The notes under the pieces: generated by a model
Told to the model about the DNA's origin: nothing
Database searches by the model: none
What the model saw: only the letters and a program-made list of their open reading frames with translations
Shown here: positions 1 to 10,294 of the stretch, piece by piece
How positions within the stretch are numbered: position 1 is the stretch's first letter
Layout: every line of letters starts with the position of its first letter
Source of the DNA: Fluctibacter halophilus
Lineage (GTDB): Bacteria > Pseudomonadota > Gammaproteobacteria > Enterobacterales > Alteromonadaceae
DNA: 64,000 bases
Assembly (NCBI RefSeq): GCF_020687825.1
Contig: NZ_JAJEWP010000003.1
Coordinates: 186,001-250,000, forward strand
Direction of reading: 5' to 3'
Program-made: the position numbers and the translations under genes

Positions 1-746
1 TTTTCCTGGATGTCATTTTCAACGTAGAAGGCTGCCGCCTGGTGGCTGTTTTCGCCGTAGCGCAGATCCTGCTTCTTGGTCATCTGAACATTGTAGGTAC
101 GCGGAAATTCGCTGTGGTGATGATCACAGTCGGCTTCACAGTCATGGCTGTCCAGACGTGCGCCAAAATAGTTGGCAATCATGCCATCGTATTCAGCGGT
201 ATGCTCAAAGGCTTTGATGGCGAGATCAAAGCGGGTGTCGTAGTTCAATGAACCCTGGTTAGTTTTCATTTCTTCCAACACGCGGGCATAGTCAGCAGCA
301 TTCACCACAATGGTGACATCTTTGTGGTTTTTAGCCGCGGCACGGACCATGGTGGGACCGCCAATATCGATGTTTTCGATGGCGTCTTCCATGCTGCAGT
401 TTTCATTCGCAACGGTCTGCGCGAACGGGTACAGGTTGACTGCGACCAGATCGATGGGCTGAATGGCCTGCTCAGCCATGACACCTTCGTCCTGCCCTCG
501 ACGGCCCAGAATGCCGCCGTGTACTTTGGGATGAAGGGTTTTAACCCGACCATCCATGATTTCCGGATGGCCAGTGTAGTCAGACACTTCGGTAACCGGC
601 AGGCCGGCTTCAGCCAACAGCTTAGCGGTGCCCCCAGTGGACAATAGTTCAACGCCCATGCCGACCAGTTGGCGGGCAAAATCGACGATACCGGTTTTAT
701 CGGAAACGCTCAGCAGGGCGCGGCGAATGGGTTTTGGCGTGTGCAT
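1..746 (-). CDS. purH: Bifunctional AICAR transformylase / IMP cyclohydrolase, N-terminal part (window edge)
   Basis: The minus-strand frame from ATG at 746 runs open to base 1, so only the first 248 or so residues are present. It begins [19 protein letters not shown] and contains the IMP cyclohydrolase (MGS-like) signatures [24 protein letters not shown] and HGGILGRR. It then enters the AICAR transformylase half with [11 protein letters not shown]. PurH catalyses the last two steps of de novo IMP synthesis in the cytoplasm. It lies downstream of fis on the same strand, beyond a terminator-like hairpin. The C-terminal half is outside the window, so integrity cannot be judged. Confidence 0.97.
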   Translation of the reverse strand, partial: MHTPKPIRRALLSVSDKTGIVDFARQLVGMGVELLSTGGTAKLLAEAGLPVTEVSDYTGHPEIMDGRVKTLHPKVHGGILGRRGQDEGVMAEQAIQPIDLVAVNLYPFAQTVANENCSMEDAIENIDIGGPTMVRAAAKNHKDVTIVVNAADYARVLEEMKTNQGSLNYDTRFDLAIKAFEHTAEYDGMIANYFGARLDSHDCEADCDHHHSEFPRTYNVQMTKKQDLRYGENSHQAAAFYVENDIQE

Positions 747-791
747 AGATGTTCTCTCAATTGGTTCCTGACCAAACAGTCAGCTTGGTCG

Positions 792-820
792 AAAACAAAA
801 AGAGCACCCTGGGGTGCTCT
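792..820 (-). terminator. Intrinsic terminator after fis
   Basis: A perfect inverted repeat, AGAGCACCC at 801-809 and GGGTGCTCT at 812-820, is followed on the minus strand by a T-rich run (complement of 792-800). It sits between the fis stop and the purH start, so it probably ends the dusB-fis transcript and leaves purH with its own promoter. Confidence 0.85.
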
Positions 821-843
821 TTGTCATTCAATCTAACGTCGGC

Positions 844-1143
844 TTAGTTCATGCCGTATTGCTTCAGCTTCTTACGCAGTGTACCGCGGTTGATACCCAG
901 CATGATTGCTGCACGGGTTTGATTGCCACGGGTGAAGGTCATGATTTCTTCCAGCAATGGGGCTTCCACTTCTGCCAGCACCAGCTCATACAGATTTTCG
1001 ATGTCGGTATTGTCCAGCTGCTTCAGGTACTTGTTCACGGCTTGTTTAACAGAATCACGCAATGGCTTTTGAGCCTGGGTTTGCGAAGGTGTAGTTACCG
1101 TGGTGGTAAAAGGAGAAGTCACATTTTGTTCGAACATAAACAT
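844..1143 (-). CDS. fis: Fis, nucleoid-associated DNA-binding protein
   Basis: The 99-residue product closely matches enterobacterial Fis. The region [15 protein letters not shown] and the C-terminal helix-turn-helix core [20 protein letters not shown] are unmistakable, and it ends in KQYGMN like E. coli Fis. Fis is a homodimeric nucleoid protein that activates rRNA promoters and modulates recombination. It follows dusB by 22 bp, the conserved dusB-fis arrangement of gammaproteobacteria, so it is probably expressed from the dusB promoter. The start is either 1143 or the second Met at 1137; the latter gives the usual MFEQ beginning. Confidence 0.98.
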   Translation of the reverse strand: MFMFEQNVTSPFTTTVTTPSQTQAQKPLRDSVKQAVNKYLKQLDNTDIENLYELVLAEVEAPLLEEIMTFTRGNQTRAAIMLGINRGTLRKKLKQYGMN

Positions 1144-1165
1144 CTTGCTCTTTGGTTAATGAATA

Positions 1166-2164
1166 CTATGCAGCAGGCGACATGTGCCCGGAGGCGTCGT
1201 CTGCCATCTTGTCGAAATAGCGATTTAATGCATCCAATTGCTCATTGGCATCATCGATGGCATTAAACGTGGCGCGAAACGTACGTTCCTTATCGTGTTC
1301 CGCGATATACCAACCCACATGTTTGCGGGCAATTCTTACTCCCATGGGGATCCCATAAAACCCGTGAACCCCCTTGACGTGTTCGAGCATCACTGCCCTG
1401 ACTTCCGCCAATGCCGGCGCAGGAAGTAACTCGCCGGTTTGCAGATAATGTTGAATCTCGCGGAATATCCAGGGATTGCCCTGCGCACCCCGTCCAATCA
1501 TCAACGCATCTGCCTGGGTGTAGTCCAGTACCTGTTTTGCTTTCTCGGCACTGGTAATATCACCGTTGGCAACAACCGGTATCGACACCGCTTCCTTGAT
1601 GGCGCGAATGGTGTCGTATTCCGCGTTACCTTTGTACATGCATGCCCGTGTTCTGCCGTGTACGGCCAACGACTGAATGCCGTTGTCTTCAGCAATACGG
1701 GCAATATCCACACCGTTGCGGTTTTCCGTGTCCCAGCCGGTGCGAATTTTCAGGGTCACCGGCACATCAACCGCGGCAACAACCGCTTTGACAATGTCGG
1801 TAACCAGTTCCGGAAACTGCAGCAATGCAGACCCGGCCAGTTTCTTGTTTACCTTTTTGGCAGGACAGCCCATGTTGATGTCAATAATTTGCGCGCCATT
1901 ATCGACGTTCAAACGCGCAGCATCAGCCATTAACTCGGGATCGGCACCGGCAATCTGCACGGCGCGTAAACCTGACTCTCCGCGATGGTCCATTCGTTGA
2001 CGTGACTTGACCGAATCCCAAACCCTGGGATTTGATGACAGCATTTCTGATACCACCAGGCCTGCACCCAGCCGCTTGCACAATTGCCGGAATGGCCGGT
2101 CTGTTACACCTGCCATTGGCGCCAAAAAGAGGTTGTTATCCAGTTTGTAAGGGCCAATCTGCAT
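1166..2164 (-). CDS. dusB: tRNA-dihydrouridine synthase B
   Basis: A 332-residue FMN-dependent TIM-barrel enzyme that reduces uridine to dihydrouridine in tRNA. The start at 2164 gives MQIGPYKLDNNLFLAPMAGVTD, the normal Dus N-terminus, with GAGGA just upstream; an earlier in-frame ATG at 2203 would add 13 unlikely residues. Diagnostic motifs are APMAGVTDRPFR, the catalytic-cysteine segment INMGCPAKKVNKK, HGRTR and IGRGAQGNPW. It heads the dusB-fis operon, and prmA lies upstream on the same strand after a 217-bp gap. Confidence 0.97.
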   Translation of the reverse strand: MQIGPYKLDNNLFLAPMAGVTDRPFRQLCKRLGAGLVVSEMLSSNPRVWDSVKSRQRMDHRGESGLRAVQIAGADPELMADAARLNVDNGAQIIDINMGCPAKKVNKKLAGSALLQFPELVTDIVKAVVAAVDVPVTLKIRTGWDTENRNGVDIARIAEDNGIQSLAVHGRTRACMYKGNAEYDTIRAIKEAVSIPVVANGDITSAEKAKQVLDYTQADALMIGRGAQGNPWIFREIQHYLQTGELLPAPALAEVRAVMLEHVKGVHGFYGIPMGVRIARKHVGWYIAEHDKERTFRATFNAIDDANEQLDALNRYFDKMADDASGHMSPAA

Positions 2165-2381
2165 TACGTCCTCGGCGGCTAAAATCGTGCAAAAAATGTC
2201 CACTTCGCGAAAAAGGGCGCTAATCTTACGGTTTTTTGACCCGCTTGAAAAGGCTAGAAATTAAACAAAATTTGACTTTATTTGACCTCAACCTATTGAC
2301 AGCGCAGTCATGGTCAAAAAAGCCCGGAGTAAGTGTTTGTTTTTCACAACAAATTGACAATCAAATCGGCAGTCCAAGGGA

Positions 2382-3266
2382 TTAAACGATATGACGGGTG
2401 CCTGAGACTCTGGCCCAGTCTCCCTCGATGGCAACCGGTTCCAGGTCAAAATCTTCACTGTACAGTGTGGCGATTTCATCTGCCTGCGTGGCCAGAATAC
2501 CCGACAGCACCAACCGTCCTCCCGGGCGGCAGTAGTTAGTGATCACTGTGCGCAGTTCACGCAGTGGACCGGCCAGAATGTTGGCCAGCACCACGTCGCC
2601 TTGCAGGTCGGGTTGATCAGCAGGTAGAAATACCGCCAGTTTATCCTCGACGCCGTTACGCTGGGCATTGTCGCGACTGGCAAGCAGGGCCTGTGGGTCA
2701 ATGTCGATACCGATCATACGTTTGGCCCCCAGTTTGAGTGCCGCGATACCGAGGATTCCGGAGCCGCAGCCGAAATCAATCACAGTAGTGTCATGTAAGT
2801 CCAGCCCGTCCAGCCATTGTAAACACAGGTGGGTTGTAGGGTGGGTACCCGTGCCGAAGGCAAGTCCAGGGTCGAGCAGTACGTTGACTGCATTCGGGTC
2901 GGGGACATCACGCCAACTGGGACAGATCCACAGTCGTTGCCCACACTGGATGGGGTGAAAGTTGTCCATCCATTCCCGTTCCCAGTCTTTGTCTTCAAGG
3001 CCATCCAGTCGGTACGCAAACCCTTTACCGAGCACTTTGGCTTTCTGCAACTGCTGGATAACCTGTTGCATGTCATGCTCCGCGTCGTATAACCCGACCA
3101 CTTGCGTGTCTGGCCACAACATGACTTCGCCGGGCTTAGGTTCATACATCGGGGTGTCTTTGGCATCGATGAAGGTGACGGCTTGTGCACCATTGGCACT
3201 GAGCAGATCGCCGATATGCTCGGCCTTTTCTGCTTGCGTATCGATTTTCAGTTGGATCCAGGCCAC
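2382..3266 (-). CDS. prmA: Ribosomal protein L11 methyltransferase
   Basis: A SAM-dependent enzyme that trimethylates L11. The GTG start at 3266 gives a 294-residue protein beginning (M)[15 protein letters not shown], matching E. coli PrmA (293 residues), with GGAG about 8 nt upstream. The Rossmann SAM-binding motif [18 protein letters not shown] and [15 protein letters not shown] are clear, as is NILAGPL. The frame stays open 27 codons further upstream, but that extension does not look like protein. The order prmA-dusB-fis is conserved in gammaproteobacteria. Confidence 0.97.
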   Translation of the reverse strand: MAWIQLKIDTQAEKAEHIGDLLSANGAQAVTFIDAKDTPMYEPKPGEVMLWPDTQVVGLYDAEHDMQQVIQQLQKAKVLGKGFAYRLDGLEDKDWEREWMDNFHPIQCGQRLWICPSWRDVPDPNAVNVLLDPGLAFGTGTHPTTHLCLQWLDGLDLHDTTVIDFGCGSGILGIAALKLGAKRMIGIDIDPQALLASRDNAQRNGVEDKLAVFLPADQPDLQGDVVLANILAGPLRELRTVITNYCRPGGRLVLSGILATQADEIATLYSEDFDLEPVAIEGDWARVSGTRHIV

Positions 3267-3400
3267 AGGGATTCTCCGCAAAAATTTTGCGCAAGTATAC
3301 AGGAAAAACACCGGTCTAGTGGGTATGCTATAGAAAGGCGCTGTCATGCTTTGCTGGCATGGGTATGCACCGTGAAGCAGACAGAGACTAGGGAGTGTAC

Positions 3401-4189
3401 ATGGTCAAATTTTTGCGGACCCTCGTTCACCTGTGGTTGTGGGGGCATATTGCCGTTGGCGGAATGCTCGTCGTTGAGGCAAAAAATCTCGACGTGGCGG
3501 TGGGCTGGACCAAGCCGCCGTATGTGATTGCCGATGGCAATACAGGCTTTGAGCTTGATTTAGTGCGCTCGGTGTTTCGCAGCATGGGGCATGACATTAC
3601 CCCGATTTATGTGCCCTTTGGCCGCTCTCAGACGATGCTAAAAGAAGGTATGGTGGATCTGACGTTGACCATGACCGAGCAAATGGGGATTCCGTCAGCG
3701 CAGTTAAGTGACGAATACGTGGTGTACCAGAACGTCGCCATCAGTTTGAAATCCTCCAAGCTGGCTATCGACTCGATTGAGCAGTTGCATCATCACACCG
3801 TGGTTGCGTTTCAGAATGCCTCTTTGGTGTTGGGTGATGAATATCGTCAGGCGGTGGAGCAAAGCCGTTTGTACATCGAGTTGCCCGAGCAGCGTCGACA
3901 GGTGGAAATGTTGTTGATGGGCAATGCTGCGGTGGCCGTCATGGACATCAATATTTTTATCCATTTATCACGGGTGTTGACCGGTGAGAACCAACTGTAC
4001 AACGTGAATGTGCACAAACTGTTCCCTGCTACCCCCTATCGGGTTGGGTTCAAAGATGCGGCCCTCAAAGAGGCGTTTAATCTGGCACTGGCCCGCTTTA
4101 TGGCGTCAGACCAGTACCAGTGGTTGAAATACAATTACGCCTTCTATGACGCCCGCAATGCCGCTGCAGGCGTTAACGAGGCACAATAA
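3401..4189 (+). CDS. Periplasmic solute-binding protein (SBP_bac_3-like), orphan
   Basis: A 262-residue protein with an N-terminal hydrophobic export signal (about residues 1-27). It is followed by a type 2 periplasmic-binding fold: an early [28 protein letters not shown] segment typical of family 3 amino-acid-binding proteins, then [20 protein letters not shown]. The start at 3401 has GGGAG 6 nt upstream. No ABC permease or ATPase is nearby, as is common for such proteins in Alteromonadales, where many act as stand-alone sensors or have unknown roles. Its 3' end overlaps the convergent S10 peptidase by 17 bp. The ligand is unknown. Confidence 0.8.
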   Translation: MVKFLRTLVHLWLWGHIAVGGMLVVEAKNLDVAVGWTKPPYVIADGNTGFELDLVRSVFRSMGHDITPIYVPFGRSQTMLKEGMVDLTLTMTEQMGIPSAQLSDEYVVYQNVAISLKSSKLAIDSIEQLHHHTVVAFQNASLVLGDEYRQAVEQSRLYIELPEQRRQVEMLLMGNAAVAVMDINIFIHLSRVLTGENQLYNVNVHKLFPATPYRVGFKDAALKEAFNLALARFMASDQYQWLKYNYAFYDARNAAAGVNEAQ

Positions 4190-5678
4190 AGTCGCGGATA
4201 TCCTGCACCAGTGCTTCCAGTGACGGCTGGTGGATGTACATCATGTGCCCGGCCTCGTAGTACTTCATTGTGACCCGCTCAAGATCAATGCCGTGGTGGT
4301 TCATGCTGTGCTCCGTGGCAAAAAACGGCGTTGCCAGATCGTAGTAACCATTGGCCACAAATACCCTGAAGTCTTTGTTCTGGCGCATGCCTTTGGCGAT
4401 AAAGGGCGTGACGTTCAGGAATCCCTGTTCGCGGGCCGTGCGGGCATATAACCAATTCCAGTTCATAAACACCTCACCACTGAGGATGTGATACGGCTCC
4501 TCTCGTTGTACATTCAGGTCGGCAGCAAGGTATGCCTGAATCGCCGCAGTGTAGGCGCCATCAATGGCGTACGAGGATGGATCGGCTTCAAACCGCTCGC
4601 GCACGATACTGGCATCTTCACCCAGGTAGCGGCTGTCCAGGCGGCCAACCACCTGACCACGGTCGCGGAGCAATTCTTTCATAAACAGAAATTCATTAAC
4701 CCGCAGATTGGATTGGCGGATGTAGTCGGGCTTCAGGCCGGTAAACCGGTGCAGTTTGTCGACCACATTGTTCACTTGTGCTTCGCTTGCCAATGCACCT
4801 TTTAACAAAACGGTGGCGTAGTCTTCCAGGGCAAATTGGCGCACGTCCTGCAGAAATGCCTCCAGACTGCTCCATTGATCCTTGTTGGCAATGGCATTGT
4901 GGTACCAGGCGGTTGCTGCATAGGTCGGTAAGAAGGTGATGTACGGCGTGTCATTGCCTTCGGTGAAATCACCGGTCTGAAAATCAAGGATCGACGAAAT
5001 CAGCAGCACACCGTTGAGATCAATTGAGCCCCAACCTTCCTGCAGTTCGCGCACCAATGCTCCAGCCCGGGTTGTACCATAGCTTTCGCCTGCCAGGTAT
5101 TTGGGGGAGTTCCAGCGCTGATGCTGAGTAATATACACGCGGATAAACTCAGCCAGGGTTTCGGCGTCCTCTTTGACCCCCCAGAACGCCTTTCCTTCAT
5201 ACTCGCCGAGTGGTTTGGAGTAGCCGGTGCCGACCGGATCAATGAACACCATGTCGGCCACATCCAGCAGACTCAGTCGATTGTCTTCTACCGTGAAGGG
5301 GGCAGCACCGACCCGTTCTGCATCACTGGGCAACACTACACGTTTGGGACCAAAGATACCCATGTGTAGCCACACAGACGATGAACCTGGGCCACCATTA
5401 AAGACAAATAACAGGGGGCGCGCCGGGCTGTTGTCAGCGTCAGTACGGGTATAGGCGATACTGAAAATGCTCGCTTTAGGGTTGCCCTTGTCATCTTTCA
5501 GGTAGGTATCGCCGGCGGTGACGCGATATTTAACCGTGTCGCCGTGAAATTTGCCTTTGTGTTCAGACACCGAGACTTGCGGATCGGCAACCGGGGCTGG
5601 CGGTGTTTTTGTGTCTTCGGCCTGCGCCAGTGCTGTTGCTGCGGTTAGCAGCAGACCTAGGGTAAGTTGTTTCAACAT
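4173..5678 (-). CDS. Exported serine carboxypeptidase, peptidase family S10
   Basis: A 501-residue protein with a signal peptide (residues 1-20, ending ALAQA) and an alpha/beta-hydrolase domain. The oxyanion region FNGGPGSSS is near residue 93 and the nucleophile Ser199 is in GESYGTTR. The acid and histidine probably lie in YYDLATPFF and EAGHMMYIH. These are hallmarks of S10 carboxypeptidases, which trim C-terminal residues from peptides. The ATG at 5678 has AGGAAA upstream. Together with the M3 lipoprotein next to it, it suggests periplasmic peptide breakdown. The substrate is unknown. Confidence 0.93.
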   Translation of the reverse strand: MLKQLTLGLLLTAATALAQAEDTKTPPAPVADPQVSVSEHKGKFHGDTVKYRVTAGDTYLKDDKGNPKASIFSIAYTRTDADNSPARPLLFVFNGGPGSSSVWLHMGIFGPKRVVLPSDAERVGAAPFTVEDNRLSLLDVADMVFIDPVGTGYSKPLGEYEGKAFWGVKEDAETLAEFIRVYITQHQRWNSPKYLAGESYGTTRAGALVRELQEGWGSIDLNGVLLISSILDFQTGDFTEGNDTPYITFLPTYAATAWYHNAIANKDQWSSLEAFLQDVRQFALEDYATVLLKGALASEAQVNNVVDKLHRFTGLKPDYIRQSNLRVNEFLFMKELLRDRGQVVGRLDSRYLGEDASIVRERFEADPSSYAIDGAYTAAIQAYLAADLNVQREEPYHILSGEVFMNWNWLYARTAREQGFLNVTPFIAKGMRQNKDFRVFVANGYYDLATPFFATEHSMNHHGIDLERVTMKYYEAGHMMYIHQPSLEALVQDIRDFIVPR

Positions 5679-5741
5679 AGACGTTTCCTGGTAAGTTGAA
5701 CGGAATCGCCTGGGTAAAAATACACAGACGATTCCTGCATG

Positions 5742-7775
5742 TTACAGGGCTTTTAACGACTCAATATAGGCATCCGGACTAAACGGACGGCCCAGGAACT
5801 CGGCGACGAATTCTCTGGCTGGCTTACTGCCAGCTGCGCCCAGCACCTTCTCGCGGTAGGCGGTTGCGACGTCCTGGTTACGCATGCCCTGTTGCTCGAA
5901 CACCGAGAACAGGTCGGTGGCTATGGCCAATGACCACTGATAGGTGTAGTAGTTGGACGAGTAACCATTGAGGTGACCGAAGTTGGCGTAGAAGTGTGTG
6001 CCTTCGACATAAGGATACGGTGCGTAGGTTTCCTGTAAAGCCAGCATCAGCGGCTCCAGCTCGAAGGTAGACGGATCCCGGTTGTAGTAGTTCAGGGATA
6101 GATTGGCATAGAAGATTTGTGTCGCCGTGCCAGTCGCCTTACCAAAGTCGCGGGCTTTGTTCATCTTGTCGACCAGTGCTTTGGGGATCGGTTCACCGGC
6201 GGCGTTGGTGGCGAAGCCTTTGAGGGTGTCATAGTCCCAAATCCATTCTTCCAGCATCTGCGACGGGGCTTCGACAAAGTCTCGCTCCATGCTCATACCT
6301 GCCACACCAAACCACTGCTGGTTACCTGAAAACATGTTGTGCAGCAGGTGACCGAACTCGTGCAGGAAGGTTTCTACCTGACCATGCTCCATCAGACCTT
6401 TGGGAAAGTTCTGGGCCAGACCCGAGAGTGGAATTTGGCGATCTTTGAGTCCGGTGCGCAACGTCCAGTGCGCCGCATGCTTGTATTTGTTCGGACGCGG
6501 GTGGTTATCCATGTAAAAGCGGCCGAGTAACTGACCGTCTTCGAGGATTTCGAAGGTCTCGACATCTTCATGCCAGGTTTCCGTTTCCCACGGTCGGATT
6601 TCTACGCCAAACAAATCTTCAGTCAACTGGAAAATGCCTTTGCGTACCTTGTCATAGCTGAAGTACTGACGCACTTCCTTGCTGTCCAGGGCATATTGTT
6701 CCTGACGCAGCAAATTCATCAGGTAGCCGGCCTGCCAGACCTGTACCTGCTCTGCGGTCGGTTCAATCGCTTTCAGGCGCTCGAGTAAAATGGCCAGTTC
6801 CCGTTTTACCGGCTCATCCAGCGCTTCACCTACCTTGGCGAGAAACGCCTGGGCATTGTCAGGATTGCCAATCATCTTATCGGCCATGGACAGGGCGGCA
6901 AAGTTCTCAAAGCCCAGCAGGTTGGCCAGCTCATGACGCTTTTCAATCAACGATTTCAGCACGTCGGCATTCTGCGGATACCCCCGGGAGCGCGCCGCAA
7001 TGCGCAGTTCTTTGCGCACATCATCGTTCTCGGCATAGGTCATTACCGGATACAGATCCGGATAGTCCGTTGAGATAGTAATGTTGCCATCAGCATCGGC
7101 CGGATGATCATCCAGATAATCCTGTGGCAGGCCCGCCAATTGCTCGGCGGTGACGGTAATGTGGCGAACGTCTTCACGAATGTTCTGGTTAAACACATTG
7201 CCGATTTCGGTAATGTCTTTAAGCAGGGCGCGGATTTTGTCGCGGGTTTGTTGATCTTTGTCCATGCCAGCACGCTCATAATTTTCCAGCGTTTGTTTGA
7301 GCATATGACGTTGCACTTCGCTTAATGGCGCGGTATCGATGGCGGCCAGTCGCTCGTAGTACGGCTTCGACAAATTGACCCGGGCCGCATAATCAGAATA
7401 CTGCTGTCCGCATTGGGTAGCGGCGTCCCGGACATCGGCATCCGGGTGTACGGCTTTGATATACCAGCTGTGCTGAATTTGCTGCAGATCAAAATTAATC
7501 TGCTCATAGGCGCCAATCACGCTGTCCCAGCTTGCCGGGGTGGTCGCGGATTCAATCGCACTGAAGTCGTCATTGGCCTTGGCCAGAACGGCGTCACACA
7601 AGGTGGTGAGCTGCTGGGCACTCAGTGACGGGTCGATACCGTCCGTCAGGCGCTGATCGTTTTGCACCATCGCCGTTGCGCTGGCAGAGGTAGTGTTGGT
7701 ATCGCTGATGGTCGTGGTTGTCTGACAGGCACTCAGTACCAATGCAGCCACAGGGGTCAGAAGGCGTAACTTCAC
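5742..7775 (-). CDS. M3 family oligopeptidase, predicted lipoprotein
   Basis: A 677-residue thimet-oligopeptidase-family metallopeptidase. The zinc motif HEFGH is at residues 472-476, with the downstream E supplied in the EAPSQMLEEW segment. The N-terminus has a lipobox, LSAC with Cys17, so the enzyme is probably anchored in the envelope rather than cytoplasmic like PrlC. The start is GTG at 7775 with AAGGA about 9 nt upstream. It is in the same orientation as the S10 peptidase, 63 bp away; a weak inverted repeat (5702-5708 and 5729-5735) lies between them. It probably degrades small peptides. Confidence 0.94.
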   Translation of the reverse strand: MKLRLLTPVAALVLSACQTTTTISDTNTTSASATAMVQNDQRLTDGIDPSLSAQQLTTLCDAVLAKANDDFSAIESATTPASWDSVIGAYEQINFDLQQIQHSWYIKAVHPDADVRDAATQCGQQYSDYAARVNLSKPYYERLAAIDTAPLSEVQRHMLKQTLENYERAGMDKDQQTRDKIRALLKDITEIGNVFNQNIREDVRHITVTAEQLAGLPQDYLDDHPADADGNITISTDYPDLYPVMTYAENDDVRKELRIAARSRGYPQNADVLKSLIEKRHELANLLGFENFAALSMADKMIGNPDNAQAFLAKVGEALDEPVKRELAILLERLKAIEPTAEQVQVWQAGYLMNLLRQEQYALDSKEVRQYFSYDKVRKGIFQLTEDLFGVEIRPWETETWHEDVETFEILEDGQLLGRFYMDNHPRPNKYKHAAHWTLRTGLKDRQIPLSGLAQNFPKGLMEHGQVETFLHEFGHLLHNMFSGNQQWFGVAGMSMERDFVEAPSQMLEEWIWDYDTLKGFATNAAGEPIPKALVDKMNKARDFGKATGTATQIFYANLSLNYYNRDPSTFELEPLMLALQETYAPYPYVEGTHFYANFGHLNGYSSNYYTYQWSLAIATDLFSVFEQQGMRNQDVATAYREKVLGAAGSKPAREFVAEFLGRPFSPDAYIESLKAL

Positions 7776-7878
7776 GAGGTTTATCCTTTGAGTCGGTTAA
7801 TCGTAGCAAAGTTAGTGTACGCATTAGCCGATGGCCTGTCTAAACAGGGCGATCTCAAAGGGTAAGGAATTGTTTCCG

Positions 7879-9579
7879 TCAGGGATTGGACGTGTAAATG
7901 TGCACGCTGTCGTCTGGGATGTCGCAGTTGGCAGACTTTGCCGTCAGTCCGAGGGCGTACCAATGTGCTCTATGGGCGAAGCCGAGATCCACAGCGTTGT
8001 TCAGTGAGAAGCACTCTGGTGCGGTTTCATCGCTGGCGATAATGACCTGATGATCGTTCTGCAACCATTGCCATGCCGCGCGCCATTGCTGTTGTTCGGG
8101 GGTGTGGTAACCGAAATGGGTCACCGGATGTGGTGAAAACAGAATAAATTGTTCGGAGAAGTTGACCAGCCCAATTGCCCGAGTGTCCGGTAACATTTCG
8201 CTAAGCTGCTGGAACACCGGTTTCGGGGTTTTTACCGCGCCCAGAAGCATGTATCCCCAGGTGCTGTAGATCAGCCACAGGATACTGATTACCATTGGCC
8301 AGGTGGCTAAGGGTAGACGCTTGCGGGTATACAGCGCCGCGACTAAACCCAATCCCCCTACTGTCGTCAACATGGCCCAGGGCGAAATGTCATGTTTGGC
8401 TGCCAGCTTGATGGCAAAGGCAGCATCAAACAGGCCTCCAAGCCCGAGGACGAGCAGCACCAAAGCCAGCACAACACACAGACTCCAGAGCAAACGACGG
8501 AACCAACGGCTGGCTGTGATTTCCTCGTAGAACGGCGCCAATGCAAGGGTCAGCATCGGCAATGCTGGCAGTACATAGACACCGCGCTTGCCGGGACTGA
8601 GACTAAAAAACACCACCAACAGCAGGGTAAACCCCAATGGCAGAAGAGTGCGCAGATCATTGTCAGCCCAGGCCTGACGCCAATGTTTTAGTGCAAAGGG
8701 GATCGCCACCGACAGGGGTAGCCAGAATACCGGTATGACAGAGACCACGTAGTACCAGAAGGGCTTGATGTGGTGCCAGGAATCGGCATAACGGGTCACG
8801 GTTTGCTTGAACAGGATATTATCGCGGTAGGCGGTAAACAGTGGGTCGTTGTAGGCGTCAACCAGCACTAGCATGGGGACAAACCAGGTGGCGATGGCCA
8901 GCAGCATCGACAACGGCGCAATGACCCAACGCCAGCTCCATTGCATGGGCTGGTTGGTTTCCCGTCGGATCCGCATGCGTACAATGGCAAAAGGTATGAG
9001 CATCAACAAGGGCAAAAAACCGACGCCTTTGGTGATCACGCCAACACCCATTGCCGCCCCCGCCAGCCCATACCATCGCCACCCCTGTTCCAGGATCAAG
9101 AAGCGCAGCAGGGCGTAGCATCCCAGGGTGATCCAAAAGCAGACCAACGCGTCTATCTGTGCGGTCTTGGCTTGCAGGGTGAATTGCACCGTAAATAGCA
9201 GGATTGCACTGGCACGAAAGGCGGTAACAGGTGACCAAAGACGTCGGGCGATGTCATAAACGAGGGCCAGAGTACCGAATCCGGCCAGTAAGCTGGGTAG
9301 CAGGAATGCCACCGTAATCGAGCCTGTCAGCGCATAGAACGCGGCAATACTCCACATGAACACTGGTGGTTTGTCAGGGTACAGTTCGCCACCGCGCATG
9401 GGGAAAAACCATTGGCCGCTATCAACCATTTGCTTGGCAATTAACGCGAAACGGGGCTCATCCGCCGGCCACGGATCACGCAAACCCAGTCCGGTTGCAA
9501 GCAGCAACACACCAAAAACGGTCAGCCAAATCAGGTTTTCGCGGTGATTGTGGCCCGTGATGGTCAATGGGTTATACAT
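7879..9579 (-). CDS. ArnT-like membrane glycosyltransferase (GT83/PMT superfamily)
   Basis: A 566-residue, polytopic GT-C enzyme. The first periplasmic loop has DPWPADEPRFALIAKQMV, the acidic motif typical of ArnT-like transferases that move a sugar from undecaprenyl phosphate to lipid A. About 11-12 hydrophobic segments follow, then a soluble C-terminal periplasmic part. The start at 9579 gives MYNPLTITG; an upstream extension of 44 codons is unlikely. It is third in an operon after a GT2 (ArnC/DPM-like) and a VTT-domain protein. The sugar and acceptor are unknown; no arnA, arnB or arnD is in view, so an aminoarabinose product should not be assumed. Confidence 0.85.
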   Translation of the reverse strand: MYNPLTITGHNHRENLIWLTVFGVLLLATGLGLRDPWPADEPRFALIAKQMVDSGQWFFPMRGGELYPDKPPVFMWSIAAFYALTGSITVAFLLPSLLAGFGTLALVYDIARRLWSPVTAFRASAILLFTVQFTLQAKTAQIDALVCFWITLGCYALLRFLILEQGWRWYGLAGAAMGVGVITKGVGFLPLLMLIPFAIVRMRIRRETNQPMQWSWRWVIAPLSMLLAIATWFVPMLVLVDAYNDPLFTAYRDNILFKQTVTRYADSWHHIKPFWYYVVSVIPVFWLPLSVAIPFALKHWRQAWADNDLRTLLPLGFTLLLVVFFSLSPGKRGVYVLPALPMLTLALAPFYEEITASRWFRRLLWSLCVVLALVLLVLGLGGLFDAAFAIKLAAKHDISPWAMLTTVGGLGLVAALYTRKRLPLATWPMVISILWLIYSTWGYMLLGAVKTPKPVFQQLSEMLPDTRAIGLVNFSEQFILFSPHPVTHFGYHTPEQQQWRAAWQWLQNDHQVIIASDETAPECFSLNNAVDLGFAHRAHWYALGLTAKSANCDIPDDSVHIYTSNP

Positions 9580-9598
9580 GCACTCGGTCTCTCTGGCA

Positions 9599-10294
9599 TC
9601 AGGTGGACTGGTTGACGGCATCGGTTGCCGATACGGGAGAATTCTGTTGCTTGCTGTAACGCCGGTAAAGGTGCCAACTGAGGAGGCTCGACAGTACAAA
9701 AAGGGCCACACTGAGCATGACCTTCCACATCGACTGGATCACAATGCCTTTGCCCATCAGGGCAAAAATCGCCATCTGCGGGATGTAGCCAATCAAGGAG
9801 CCTGCGATAAACGCCGGCCCCGAAACATGGGTGACCCCGGCGATCAGGTTAGTGATCAGGTTATTGCCTACCGGAAACAATCGGATCAACATGGCCTGCA
9901 TCATCGGTTGGTAGGCCAGAAAACGGTCGATACGAACAATCCGTTGGCCAAAGCGGGCATGTATCAGTTCGCGAATGCTCAGTCGTGCACTGTAAAACGA
10001 CAGCACACAGCCAAACGTGACTGCCAGGGTGGATAATGCCGTGCCAACGACGAAGCCAAATGCGTAGCCGCCCAGAAAAGCGATCAGCTGACGGGGCACA
10101 CCCACCGCGCAGGCCAGCGCGCCCATCACCAGATAAGTGCCGATCCCCTGCAGGCCGTTGTGGCGAATGTGTACATCAATCCATTCGCTGTTGAGGCTGT
10201 GCAAGGCCGGATGGGTAGCCAGCAGCCAGCCACCGACCAGAAACAGGGTTAACGACACAAAGGGTTTGAGTCGCCGCTTCAGATACCCTTTCAC
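9599..10294 (-). CDS. TVP38/TMEM64 (VTT domain) inner-membrane protein
   Basis: A 231-residue membrane protein with a VTT/DedA-superfamily core. The hydrophobic segments around VGVPRQLIAFLGGYAFGFVVGT and the GNNLITNLIAGVTHVSGPAFIAGSLIGYIPQ region are typical. The DedA superfamily includes undecaprenyl-phosphate flippases and lipid scramblases. I chose GTG at 10294 because it overlaps the stop of the upstream GT2 as GTGA, indicating translational coupling. Its position between a predicted undecaprenyl-phosphate glycosyltransferase and an ArnT-like enzyme suggests it moves the lipid-linked sugar across the membrane. That role is an inference. Confidence 0.85.
   Translation of the reverse strand: MKGYLKRRLKPFVSLTLFLVGGWLLATHPALHSLNSEWIDVHIRHNGLQGIGTYLVMGALACAVGVPRQLIAFLGGYAFGFVVGTALSTLAVTFGCVLSFYSARLSIRELIHARFGQRIVRIDRFLAYQPMMQAMLIRLFPVGNNLITNLIAGVTHVSGPAFIAGSLIGYIPQMAIFALMGKGIVIQSMWKVMLSVALFVLSSLLSWHLYRRYSKQQNSPVSATDAVNQST

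Noticed and set aside
5702-5735. GGAATCG/CGATTCC inverted repeat as terminator between the M3 and S10 genes
   Set aside because: Only 7 bp with a 20-bp loop and no T-run after it; too weak to call.
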